Of a stretch of 64,000 nt of DNA, positions 26,501 to 35,940 are shown in pieces; position 1 is the stretch's first letter, and each line of letters opens with the position of its first letter. The stretch comes from Halichondria panicea (taxonomy: Eukaryota; Porifera; Demospongiae; Suberitida; Halichondriidae), in NCBI RefSeq assembly GCF_963675165.1, contig NC_087384.1:3362315-3426314 (forward strand), written 5' to 3'. Under the pieces are notes generated by a model. That model ran no database searches. It was not told where the DNA came from and saw only the letters and a program-made list of their open reading frames with translations. Both the position numbers and the translations under genes were made by a program.

Positions 26501-27906
26501 TGCCTATCTCGTGAGTGCACTAAATACATAGTTAGAAACTTGACTTATGCTAATGGTAATTACTACGCAGGATGTTTTTTTTCTGCTATGGAATGCCAGT
26601 TCCGACAGCTACCATACTGCTATCACCCTTGGTTACCTGTTATTTTCCCTGCTGTTGTTCTTCATTGGAGGCAGATGGTTTCGGTTAGCTTGACTTTCAC
26701 GATCAGATTGTGCTTTGTTCCTATAAATAGTACTATTACTGTGCTTAATATTGTAACAACTGTTAGTTACTAAGAGGGTATACAACAGGTATGTTAGTCA
26801 TTTTGGCGTATAGAAATCAGCTACTGTATATGTATATATAGGCATAAGAAATGTCTACCCATATATGTATGATCATAGTATGCACACGATTCTTATTTAC
26901 TTGATCAGTATTTTCCCTTGCCGATAATTATGGTGAACTAGCTAGTTTCGATTTGTAAATCACTTGATTTCTCATTAACAGAACTGCCCTTACATTGAGC
27001 CGTTCTCAGAAAAAAGAGCTTGAAGCGCAAGTGGAATATGTCAACGATATCGTCAAGGGAAGAAAGGTGTGTGTGATACAGAACTGTATCATCAGCTATT
27101 CCTCGTTTGTTTGGGCAATAGTTTTGTTTTGCTGTTGCCTTAATTATGCCTCAAAAGATATCACACAGGAGGCATTCGGTATGAACGCGGTTAATGGTAA
27201 AGCTGTGTGTATGTGTGTGTATATTTCACTTGCAATATGCGACGAAAATAAAGCTTTTAGAATTCTTGGATTTTTCAAGCTTCTTTCTCGAGTTATGGTT
27301 AGTTTTACTTATTAATAGTGAAGGCTGTTGCAGTCTCTTAAGAACTGTGCATATAGCATCATAATTATGTTCACACAAACTTTCGTGAGTTAGCCTCCCA
27401 CTAAAGTGCTAGCTATTTGAGAGTGAGAAAAGAACTACAAACATATATGTACATGTATAATGCCATAATTGTGAACTTTGACCTTGCTACAGATCCACCC
27501 AAATTTTGTAGGAAATGCACATGATATTAAACTTCATCCTAATACTACTATCCTTCAAGAACATCTCTAGCCAATCAGACATCTGTAATTCCATTAAGCT
27601 TTTTTCCGTAACACTCCGTAAAACTTTTCAAAACATGCTGCGAAGCATTTAGCACCGCAGTGCTTTTACTGTACGAGTGTCTGTACGAGTGTCTGTTACA
27701 GTATCCTTGATTATTTATACTGAGCTACATGTACAGTTTGTATGCTTTAATTGGCACACTCCCATACGTGCTGTAAGGTTGTGAAACAAGCTAAAAGAAG
27801 ACAAATTTTTGATAATTGTCATGTAATGTTATGTATATACATTGTACACCCCTCACAGGCCCAGATGTACAAAGACTATCTACAGCAGAGTGTAGAGCTG
27901 ACATGA
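20580..27906 (+). CDS. EHD/sarcalumenin-like dynamin-superfamily GTPase with two C-terminal TM helices, 437 aa
   Basis: Eleven coding exons in continuous phase: 20580-20697, 21015-21126, 21914-22007, 23848-23902, 24687-24905, 25082-25164, 25346-25447, 25754-25899, 26372-26510, 26571-26683, 26982-27066, plus the end exon 27859-27906 (twelve with the last). The start is MSKIKKKQRSAANTT. G1/P-loop GNHSAGKS at residues 65-72, switch-region TSVAIETQGFT, G3 DSPGL at 151-155, G4 SKAD at 215-218. A helical segment follows, then TM helices at about 323-342 and 373-390 and a short charged tail (SRSQKKELEAQVEYVNDIVK). The P-loop and DSPGLVDGD context resemble EHD and sarcalumenin proteins, but there is no EH domain. 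The paired helices recall membrane-anchored dynamin relatives such as mitofusins and atlastins. I infer a membrane-remodelling GTPase and do not know a named orthologue. Intron 3 hosts an antisense gene. Confidence 0.83.
22407..23375 (-). CDS. Nested antisense gene, 185-aa protein with TDU-like motif
   Basis: Three exons inside intron 3 of the GTPase gene, on the opposite strand: 23249-23375, 22764-23045, 22407-22555. All splice sites are GT/AG, phases match and an uninterrupted 185-residue frame ends at TGA. The N-terminus has DLVDKHFARALSEV, resembling the Vestigial-like TDU motif (VxxHFxxxL) that binds TEAD factors. Then comes a basic KRKQEQ patch, a long Pro/Ser/Thr-rich middle (PRSTPSQSPHTPIPRAQ, PPPPP), and an acidic C-terminus (LTREDLKAILDLNDSVI). 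A TEAD cofactor of VGLL type is a tempting but weak inference from one motif. An upstream exon is possible: an in-frame TGA lies 18 bases before the Met, so either this Met is the start or an acceptor lies just upstream. Confidence 0.6.
27070..27310 (+). repeat. Dispersed repeat family D, copy in GTPase intron 11
   Basis: Shares an order of short blocks with 40490-40740 (+) and 46545-46805 (-): a TTATGCCTC block, a GTGTGTGTGT-type tract, TGCAA-rich text, a GCTTCTATAG/AGAATTCTTGG-like stretch, then CTCGAGTTATG. Divergence is high. It is non-coding and copies end near ACTTA. Confidence 0.4.
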
Positions 27907-28482
27907 CCTTTATATGTGTAGGTACGTATGATTTATTTTTCTTGATCCCACATTATACATGTATGAAGCAAAGTAAAAGTAATTTCATCTTTCATCCTTG
28001 AATTGAATTCTTTTCTTTGTACCACTATGATAATAATATTACTGTAAGTGTAAGGGTTGTGTCACTGTGTATATAGTTAGTGTGCAGTACATATACGGCA
28101 CTTCACTCAAGTGTAAGCTAATACTAGGTGTTTGCGTATAGTAATAGTACGCTTTACTGGTCCAGGATGGATAGATGTTTAATTATTGGTTCCATGCAAT
28201 CATAATTATGTTGTGACTGTTTTGTATCACGTTTATACAGTATAAATTTAGTTTTGAGTGTCTCTCACTTATCCTTATTTTAGACCACCCTTAAATTTGG
28301 GTCTGCGGTCTGCGATGTGTACTAGACCCCAATTTAGGAATATCTCCCAGAAGCTGTCTATTCTAGGGGAGGCTTCACGTAGGGTGCAACAAGTAGTAAT
28401 AGATCTATGTACTTGTTTAGCATGTCAGGTCATGCATGTAACGTTCACACTTGAAAACCTTACTACAACAACTTATCAACTA

Positions 28483-28700
28483 CCGTATTACTAGAATGTT
28501 TTGCGAGCATCAAACATTTGCGAACTTTGCGAGGGTTGATCAATTCGCAACAATAAAAATCCGCAAAACCTAATTTATTACTAGTAAATACACACGATCC
28601 TTGCCAGAACGCAATAGTTGGATCGCAAAAGGGTCAAATTTTCTGCTGATTTGGCTCATTCACAAAGGTTTTTCACCAGCAAAATATTCTAGTAATACGG
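28483..28700. repeat. MITE-A copy 2, complete, 218 bp with TA duplication
   Basis: Ends CCGTATTACTAGAATG and CATTCTAGTAATACGG-like (here ATATTCTAGTAATACGG) as inverted termini flanked by TA on both sides. The interior has no coding capacity. Copies at 2125-2320 and 61330-61546 share it end to end. TA duplication and short inverted termini fit a Tc1/mariner- or PIF-mobilised element. Confidence 0.88.
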
Positions 28701-28930
28701 TACCTAGAGCGCTACTGTAACAATGTGTGTTGTGTCTATCACACCTTTGTACAGTGAAAATTGGTCTGACCTATTTTTGGGAATTATGTATTGAAACTAT
28801 AAGTGATACTTGCTACAGTGTCAACGGTTAGTTACTAACACTGCTTTTTCTGCCAAATAGCTAGAAGCCTCGACCCAGGTACAAACTGTATGTCTGGCTT
28901 GCGAGATAAATAGCTATAACGCTCTATGCA

Positions 28931-29070
28931 AGGCTAAGGCTAGTCGAGCGCCGCCGCCCTCCTTGAATTCCACCAGCAGAACAAAACTGTGGATAGGTTT
29001 GACTCCCGACCTCCTTCCGGGCAACGGCAACGGTAGAGGGCGGCGGCGCCCGACTAGGCTAAGGCCATGC
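28931..29070. repeat. GC-rich foldback element
   Basis: Arms GGCTAGTCGAGCGCCGCCGC (about 28937-28962) and its near reverse complement at 29034-29063 enclose a roughly 70-bp loop. It is strikingly GC-rich against the AT-rich surroundings. It abuts the next foldback at 29061. Confidence 0.7.
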
Positions 29071-29313
29071 AAAGTCAATTTGTAGTTTCTCAGGCCCTCG
29101 CGCTTGGAAATTGACTGCTTTCCAAATATCACGTGACCTCAAATTAGAGGCACTAAAAGAAAAGACAATGATAAATTTGTATGGTTTTTTGGTCATGATG
29201 ACTAAAATTAAATATGCACTTCCACTTATTGAGGAAGTTAGGGGTGTGTTTTCAATTACAATTCTATGAATATCATTATCATTGAGAAACTACAAATTGA
29301 CTTTGCATGGCCT
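29061..29313. repeat. Foldback element with 30-bp perfect arms
   Basis: GGCCATGCAAAGTCAATTTG at the left end continues to GTAGTTTCTCA. The reverse complement of the whole arm appears at 29283-29313. The loop is about 190 bp of non-coding AT-rich sequence, followed directly by AGCCTCGA-type foldback arms (29315-29360). Confidence 0.8.
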
Positions 29314-29501
29314 AGCCTCGAATTAGCCTCGAATCCAGGCGGCCTGGTCTCGAGGCTAAACTCGAATATGAACCGTTTTTGTGGCGTATGATTGTGAAGA
29401 GACTGCAGCTTCAATGAAAGTGTAACTCAAAAATCAAACTCCCAAAACAGTTCCACTCGCATTGCAACTGTTAAGCTAGTTATAGCTGCATGGCCATGGA
29501 A

Positions 29502-29508
29502 TACACAC

Positions 29509-29538
<30 letters not shown>
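29502..29538. repeat. CA dinucleotide microsatellite
   Basis: An almost uninterrupted CA tract of about 37 bases. Confidence 0.95.
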
Positions 29539-29539
<1 letters not shown>

Positions 29540-29850
29540 AAACTGCACAACAGTTGAGAACATGGATTTCGTCCAACCGTTCAGAATCTGAAAGCAGACA
29601 AGGTCAAACACTCCTTGCTAATTTTGACCTTTTAATGAACTTATACTTACTGTACTTATTCGATTTAAAGCGACACTTTTTAATAATTACAAAGCCAGAG
29701 GTCGTTTCTTTTGGAGGTTGAAAAATTATGTTGAAGTTCTGGTGTCGCATATTTAGAGGGTCGCATCTAATTGGATACTGTCATCGATTATAGGCCGCTT
29801 AAATTACATTGTTTCTTAATCTTGCGGCCTGGAATCAAGGCTGTGGTTTG

Positions 29851-30349
29851 ACACAAATTGTTTGTTATGACTACATAGATTTTCTTTTATCTACACAATG
29901 GTATCAGCAAAATTTATTAGAAATCACAAGATTCACATTTATGTACCAATGCCAGCAAATTTGCAGTTTTCTTTTACTCTCTATGCTGCAAGCACTGTAG
30001 CTAGCCTATGACAGGCTGTTGCTTTGTACTTACTCGCTAGGGCTTGTAGAAGCTAGTAGCTATGACTCTCAAATTTGGAAGACTAGTGGCTATTGTTTCC
30101 ACGTGGGTATAGTGAGGGAAAAGTCAAGTGGTGTCCAACCTCCTTGGATTTGAAAGTGTTTTTTGTTAGGGTTTTTATTATGCACCACATGCAGTACGTA
30201 CGTTATGGTAACTGTGTGTATTTGCTCAGTGCAATTGCAAAAAACCTAGCTGTGGGAACAGTATAGGAGGAAACCAGGTTTCATCTTTAACATTTTAGGT
30301 CTTTTTTCATTGACTTGTAGTCTATGTAGTCATAACAAACAACTTGTGT
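29851..30349. repeat. Inverted repeat pair, about 30-bp arms, 500-bp span
   Basis: Left arm 29851-29880 (ACACAAATTGTTTGTTATGA..) and right arm 30321-30349 are reverse complements with two or three differences. No coding sequence lies between. It may be a MITE with a longer interior. Confidence 0.65.
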
Positions 30350-30602
30350 TGGCAACACAGAATAATTATTAGGTTTCCTGAATAGTGCAGGTGAATAGTA
30401 TCAATTCATGAATAGTATGGCTACCATCTACTATTACCAGGATACCTGGTATATGAGGAAACAGATCTTGAATTCATTTGTAAGTAAGAAGAAAACCTAC
30501 TAAGTGACTACCGGGCTTCCTTGATAGACTACTAGTTTGCTTATCTCTATACCGTCAGGATGCATATACATGTACACCTATAATAATTATATGTACCATA
30601 TA

Positions 30603-30740
30603 GCGGGTAATTTTCGTTGGTGTAAATTTTCGTATACCCATTTAAATATTGAAATTATTATTTGTACAGCTCAGGATAGTAACGTTGAACCTATTGCGGT
30701 AGAATTTGTATGATGCTCTACAATACGAAACTAACCCGCT
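30603..30740. repeat. MITE-B copy
   Basis: Begins GCGGGTAATTTTCGTTGGTG and ends in CGAAACTAACCCGC, a partial inverted terminus. It carries the TAGAATTTGTATGATGCTCTAC block also seen in inverse relation at 2930-3060 and 62624-62762. Non-coding. Confidence 0.65.
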
Positions 30741-31009
30741 AATAATTATAATTATTGTATGTATAGGAAACACACTTGTTAGGTACCGTAATTAAATTAT
30801 AAGCTCTTATTAACAACGTAGGTATGAATTAATACGCGATAATTATGATAGACACTCGCGTAAATAGCATTGTTAGTATTGCACATTATTTTCTAGCACT
30901 ATACCTGTTATTCATTTGTGCAAAGTTATGAAGTTTTTATGCTTATGTCGACTTGTTTTGTAAACACTTCAATGAGGGCCAAACACTACTTATTATATAC
31001 TTGTGTAGA

Positions 31010-31066
31010 TAATAAGATAATTATTATCGTATCTTGATCAAAAGATAATTATTAGCGTATCTTGAT
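31010..31066. repeat. Two-copy tandem duplication, about 27 bp
   Basis: AAGATAATTATTATCGTATC and AAGATAATTATTAGCGTATC occur head to tail, each followed by TTGATC. Local slippage duplication in spacer DNA. Confidence 0.85.
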
Positions 31067-31224
31067 CCATGACATTTCACTAACGTCGAGAATTGGCTTC
31101 GTCAACATTGCCGTACATCTGGTAACATGCGGTCAACACCCACAATGCAATTGTATAGTATCATACAATCGCGATTTGTCTCGGACGTCACATGAACAGA
31201 GCACTTAGTAATTTTCATGCATGG

Positions 31225-31384
31225 GGTAAAAAATTCGTTCAACTCGAAACGGTGAATTTTCATAAGTAAAAAATGTCACTATCTGCACTGCATTTTGGTA
31301 AACCACGCCTACGTTTTGTGGGGAACATTTTCGTGGAGGTCAGCTTGCCCACAAATATTTTACCCTACGAAAATTACCCGCTAT
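31225..31384. repeat. MITE-C copy 1
   Basis: Shares AAAATTCGTTCAACTCGAA, GGTAAACCACGCCTACGTTT and AGCTTGCCCAC in order with 40299-40459. It ends GAAAATTACCCGCTAT. The short internal open frame is a by-product and matches nothing recognisable. Confidence 0.75.
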
Positions 31385-31744
31385 TCAGTATAAGCAACCA
31401 CATACCCACCACCTTTGGTTGCCATGGAAATGTTTTTGGATATGTTGAAGCTCAATTATTTAACGTGCACAATTCATCACAATTTTTTGAAAAATCAACG
31501 TCAAGATATTCCTCTACTCCATTAATTTATGTACCAATGCTCACAAATTTGGGATATTTTACTCTAATAGATTGCACTCACTGTTAATTGAATACTGCCA
31601 TATGCACAAGGGTAATCTCCTTAAAATATAGCTTGTATATAAGGTAATTAACATGACGTGTTTAAAAATGGTACGAAGTATAGTGCATCTAGGTCAGTAT
31701 TATTAAAGGATACAGTCCTATATATTATAGGAGTTCACTAAATA

Positions 31745-31975
31745 CTATAGTTATTATTCGTATACAGCAATTCTAATTTCGACTTCACTTATTGTGCCTC
31801 CATACAAATGCAATCAGAACAGCATTGCAATGCTATAATGCAGCAAGCAGCAGGAATCGTTGACTCTAGATTAATCAGTGATTCGGTATTATTAGCTAGT
31901 GTATAGCCAAAATTACCACTACCTTGGGATCAAATTAAGTCATTGGGTATACAGTATCGCTACACTATGGTCCAG
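31745..31975 (-). pseudogene. Decayed fragment of the 3' end of the adjacent multicopper oxidase
   Basis: The block AAATGCAATCAGAACAGCA occurs both here and at 32655-32673, inside the C-terminal membrane-anchor coding region of the oxidase. Downstream similarity is collinear: GCAGCAAG-AGCAG, then GATTAATCAGTG-TTCGGTA, then a TTGGGTACAG-like block. Frame is destroyed by substitutions and small indels. It is a partial duplicate lying about 0.6 kb beyond the intact gene's stop, in the same orientation. Confidence 0.72.
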
Positions 31976-32269
31976 GGTACCTATAATTATTATTATAGCG
32001 AGCAAACCTAGTGTAATAAAATAAATGGTTGTGCTATTAACTCTTAAAAATCCCACAAGCACCTGCGTGCTTAATGCCCTATAAGGCTTTGGTGTCACCA
32101 ATATTTAATAGGGTATTACTATAATGATTATAGAAGCACAGAAAGTTGATCAGTATTAGCAATGTGCACTTCTTGATTCTATTATTTTTGTGTGAACGTC
32201 ATAATTATGCATGTACATAAACTCTTTTTGAAAACGTATCATACCCATGCATGCATGCATACAGTGAAG

Positions 32270-32422
32270 CACACACAATGCTTTGGCTACTGTAGCAATT
32301 GCTGCCATACCGGTATTTAGCACACACAATACTTCAGCTACTGTACCAATTGCTGCCATACCGGTATTTAGCACACACAATGCTTTGGCTACTGTACCAA
32401 TTGCTGCCATACCGGTATTTTA
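32270..32422. repeat. 51-bp minisatellite, three units
   Basis: Three head-to-tail units of 51 bp, each containing GCTGCCATACCGGTATTTAG; units differ at a few positions. 51 is a multiple of three, so the minus strand stays open across the array (repeated TVAKALCVLNTGMAAI), but no start, family or splice context supports translation. Confidence 0.9.
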
Positions 32423-32590
32423 GTTAGGGTGACATGAACAGTTGTAAACATTACATGTTCTCATGAAATTGGTAACATAAAAAAATCGTTCATTTGTAAA
32501 ACTGGACATACTTATACAACCAGGCAGCTAAAAGAAACAGTCATAAATTATACATAAATTATCATTATTCACTACAAAAATGTACAGCAG

Positions 32591-34906
32591 CTACTTCATT
32601 TCAATCTCAACTTTAGTTATTGAGCTTCCATTCTTCTTTGAACAAACAATAATAAATGCAATCAGAACAGCAATGAATGCAGCAAGAAGCAGAAATGAAA
32701 TGACAGCAAGAGCAATTGTTGCGTCACGATAGCTTGTGAATTCAGATGGATTAATCAGTGGTTCGGTAGCTGGTGTGGCAGGATCCATTGTGGAGAAATC
32801 AAAATTCTCACAAGTTGGGAAGCGGTTGGGTACAGGGAAACTTCCAGGCACAGATGTTTCATTGACAACCATGGCCATTCCAAAAAGGAGATGAGGTTCA
32901 ATGTGGCAATGCATGATCCACCAACCCCAGTTGTTTCTCGGGAAGCGTAATCGAACATAACCACCAACAGGAACAATAACCGTGTCTTTCAGAGGGCATG
33001 TGTTGCTCTGTTCACAAGCAGATGTGGGTACTACATCATTGGCCCAACGTACCCCAGTATTGCAAAAACCACCATCAGCAGAACAATTTATGTCACTATT
33101 AATCATGCTGACAGTTCCATTTACATAAGTAGGAAAGCCAACATTCATTATAAAGTAGTGATGTCCATGCAAGTGAATGGGGTGAGCTTCACCCCCAGAT
33201 ATATCTTTGTCCTGTCCGAGATTCATGAAAACAAACTCTATTGTGTCGTTAGTTGCAGTATAAGTGTGAACGCAAGTAAATGGTGGCTGAGTTGATAGTG
33301 TAGTAGTTGGAGCAGCGGTAGACGGGCCTCCGGAACTTACAGTTGTAGGAGTTTGAAAAACACTGTACTGACAGAAAAGGTTTGGTGGAATATCTTCAAG
33401 CTGAGACAGGGGTGGGCTTTGGGGAAAATCAAAAATACGATCATTAATAGATGGTCCTCGACTAAATCCAAAATTGAGGAAAGCAGTACTGCTTACATCA
33501 TCATTTGGCACTGGTTCACGGTTAGATAGTTCAAGCTCTCCAACATTTATGCACTGGATATTCAAATCGGGAGGAAAATTTTCAAATGGACAGTTTAGGG
33601 CATAACAACTGTTATTTGTTGTGCAGCGAGTATTCGGTTCGTACGAATCGTCAAAATCAACAGGGAGCACATCACTAGCACCGTCATAGTGAAGAACAGC
33701 ATAACCACGATGGGATTTAACACAATACCCTCTTTGTTCCAGTTCGCTTGGAACTTCCAGAGTTTCTACTAGCATGAGGTAATTGTCAACATTTTCTGAT
33801 GCGTTAAGAACAAAGTCATAACGTTCTCCAACGTGAACGATGATGAAGTCAACAGCTGTGTTGTTAGGTACTATAGCGTCAATACCGTCAGTAGCAATTA
33901 CTCGCATTTTATGTCCACTTATGGAAAACCTATAAGCAAAAGTTACCTGCGATCCAATGATTCGAAAACGATAGCTTGTATTTGTAGAAACATTGAAGAA
34001 AGGAAGAGAGTTATTTGCAACTCTAAAACAATTCGACGCAGCTTGGTTAAACCTCCAGCCTCCAAAATTCATAAAGCCAGCAAAGAATAGCTCACCACTA
34101 GCAGATGTACCATCATATGTAGTAATAGACATATAAGGTACCGATGAATTAACTGGATCTGGCAGAGCATATGGAGCTTCTATCCAACTGTCGGAGTTAA
34201 CAGGAAACCATTCAAAGAAGGAAATAGTATGTTCCTCTGGTATGTCTTCAAAGCCAGGATCGGACTCATCTGAATCCAGAACAACAAGTGCCCCGTACAT
34301 TCCATTGCTCCTCTCATCGAACTGGTGAGAGTGGTACCAATATGTTCCAGCAGGATAAAACTCAAAATCATACACGAAACTATTACTTGGAAGAATGGGA
34401 CACTGGGTGATGTATGGTACACCATCTGAATACTGATTTTGTGAGCCACTGCTGCCATTCACGTGTTGCCCATGCCAGTGCAAGGTGATTGCTTCTTTGC
34501 CAAGATTGTTGGTAACATTGATTCTAACTCGCTGATTTTTGTAACCGATAATAGTAGGCCCAGGTAGTTGGTCATTCACCACTAACAGATTCCTACGAGT
34601 TGTTCCATCTGCAACAATTGGCTGAAAGAGTTCAGTGACATTTCCATTTTCAACTAGATTTTCAAACACGAAATCAAAACCTCCTTCACTGTTAACTACG
34701 ACTTGGAATCCACTAGATTCTCTCGTTCCATTTTTGACACAATATGCCGTCAGAGTTTCCATAGTTGAAACAGTAAGCTGAATGTAGCACGTTTCATTAC
34801 GAGGTGGACATCTGATAGATGTCTGTGGTTGAACATAGCTTATTGCGTCAGCCTCAGCAAAAGTGATAGCAAGCACTACTATTGCAACAAACATTTTCGG
34901 AGCCAT
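32591..34906 (-). CDS. Laccase-like multicopper oxidase, intronless, signal peptide and C-terminal membrane anchor
   Basis: A single exon; the frame is open from 34960, but Met at 34906 is preferred. It starts a signal peptide (MAPKMFVAIVVLAITFAEADA), and a TATA-like box lies only about 10 bases above the upstream Met. Length from 34906 is 771 aa. Numbered from the 34960 Met, copper motifs are HWHGQHV (161-167), WYHSHQ (208-213), HPIHLHG (593-599) and HCHIEPHLLFGM (684-695). These are the four histidine motifs binding the type 1 and trinuclear coppers. Met695, ten residues after the Cys, would be the axial type 1 ligand. A Thr/Ser-rich linker lies between domains 2 and 3. One TM helix at about 747-773 is followed by a 16-residue cytoplasmic tail. 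It probably oxidises phenolics or metal ions at the cell surface; the substrate is unknown. It is intronless among genes with 7-30 exons. Confidence 0.92.
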   Translation of the reverse strand: MAPKMFVAIVVLAITFAEADAISYVQPQTSIRCPPRNETCYIQLTVSTMETLTAYCVKNGTRESSGFQVVVNSEGGFDFVFENLVENGNVTELFQPIVADGTTRRNLLVVNDQLPGPTIIGYKNQRVRINVTNNLGKEAITLHWHGQHVNGSSGSQNQYSDGVPYITQCPILPSNSFVYDFEFYPAGTYWYHSHQFDERSNGMYGALVVLDSDESDPGFEDIPEEHTISFFEWFPVNSDSWIEAPYALPDPVNSSVPYMSITTYDGTSASGELFFAGFMNFGGWRFNQAASNCFRVANNSLPFFNVSTNTSYRFRIIGSQVTFAYRFSISGHKMRVIATDGIDAIVPNNTAVDFIIVHVGERYDFVLNASENVDNYLMLVETLEVPSELEQRGYCVKSHRGYAVLHYDGASDVLPVDFDDSYEPNTRCTTNNSCYALNCPFENFPPDLNIQCINVGELELSNREPVPNDDVSSTAFLNFGFSRGPSINDRIFDFPQSPPLSQLEDIPPNLFCQYSVFQTPTTVSSGGPSTAAPTTTLSTQPPFTCVHTYTATNDTIEFVFMNLGQDKDISGGEAHPIHLHGHHYFIMNVGFPTYVNGTVSMINSDINCSADGGFCNTGVRWANDVVPTSACEQSNTCPLKDTVIVPVGGYVRLRFPRNNWGWWIMHCHIEPHLLFGMAMVVNETSVPGSFPVPNRFPTCENFDFSTMDPATPATEPLINPSEFTSYRDATIALAVISFLLLAAFIAVLIAFIIVCSKKNGSSITKVEIEMK

Positions 34907-34971
34907 TACAGATCTAATTATGAGATGAGAAGCTGTAGGGTTGTATGGCATATGAGTCATGACTCTGGTCC

Positions 34972-34980
34972 TTAAATACC
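34972..34980 (-). promoter_or_regulatory. TATA-like box of the multicopper oxidase
   Basis: Minus strand reads GGGTATTTAAGGAC. A transcript starting 25-35 bases downstream would begin near 34940-34948, after the Met at 34960 and before the Met at 34906. This is the main reason for choosing the downstream start. Confidence 0.45.
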
Positions 34981-35275
34981 CTTGGTAAGGATCTAGTCAA
35001 GCCCAACATTTTAGGAGGAAGTCTGAGGAATGGTAAACACTCTACACCTTCTTAAATTACTCGTTGAACACACCAGAATAGGTGCATGATGTATAGGCAT
35101 GTTGTGTTCCTCTTTTGTGAAGCCACACTTGTATCCCCTAATGCACGGAAAGAAACTTAACAGCAGAGGAACCGTTGTAAATTCATGCATGCACACACAT
35201 AGCGACTATCAATTGCCTGGTCAAGGTACGCCTTGTGTTTTTATCAAATTCTGGTTCCTGTACCATTTAAGATTA

Positions 35276-35815
35276 GAGTAGAAGGGGATTGGCAACGGAA
35301 GTGGTTCACGGGATGTTTTACAATGACGTCTATGTAGAGCTCAGAAACAATCCGTGTTTCGCTTTCTACCCCGGGTAAGTTTACCGGGAAACTTATTGAG
35401 TCTAATCATAGTCTATGCATGTGTCTCAAAGACCCCTCTAACACTTAAACAAATGCCCCCTGATGGTGAGTATCATTTGGAAACGAAGAAAATACAATCT
35501 TGATAGTCGTGAAGTAGCTAGTCTAACACAGAGCGATTTTTCATGCTTGTGTTACTTTAGCTACTATGATATAGCTAAGGTTGTGTCACTAAGTAGTATG
35601 CTGTGTCCCCAAATGGCCACAAGTATTTGATGAAGTTGATGTTTAGCAGCAGAACTGCTCGTGGACTTTTTACAGACAGCAAAAACAATTCTCATGAATT
35701 ATTTATGTTTAGACTCCACGTTGGAAGTAAGCCTCGATTAAAACCGCGGGGAAACACGGATGGTACTTCGAGGGTACCTCGTTTCCAATCCCTATCTACT
35801 CAATCTATGGTTAGA
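35276..35815. repeat. Element with GGGATTGG-AACGGAAGTGG terminal arms
   Basis: Left end reads GTAGAAGGGGATTGGCAACG and the right end is its imperfect reverse complement, CGTTTCCAATCCCTATCTAC. The same arm sequence occurs at the M8 5' end (about 17850), at 19340 and at 54150, so this is a dispersed family. Confidence 0.55.
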
Positions 35816-35940
35816 CCTCATTTGGAATACAGTTCTCCAGTAATGTATGGAACCCACACCAAAATAAATACATAAAATTAATGACTTGGAAAAAGTGTAG
35901 AAAAGAGCTACATCCATGGGGGGTGTGTGGAACATACTTG
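35815..35940 (+). mobile_element. Non-LTR retrotransposon (LINE) reverse transcriptase remnant
   Basis: Encodes MVRPHLEYSSPVMYGTHTKI; then, after stops and a frame change, DLEKV-KRATS. Together they match the conserved tail of CR1/L2-type reverse transcriptases (VRPxLEYASPVW...LExVQRRA). Only about 40 residues survive, with in-frame stops. Confidence 0.7.

Larger units (their letters stand above)
27907..32590. other. Repeat-rich intergenic region
   Basis: About 4.7 kb without a complete gene. It holds MITE-A (28483-28700), nested foldbacks (28931-29070, 29061-29313), a CA microsatellite (29502-29538), a long-span inverted repeat (29851-30349), MITE-B and MITE-C copies, a tandem duplication (31010-31066), a decayed oxidase fragment (31745-31975) and a 51-bp minisatellite (32270-32422). 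An exon-like open stretch at 28283-28430 (contains KLSILGEASRRVQQVVIDLC) has no identified partner exons. Confidence 0.6.

Noticed and set aside
32156-32410. 84-codon hydrophobic repeat protein
   Set aside because: The frame is explained by a 51-bp minisatellite with no supporting signals.
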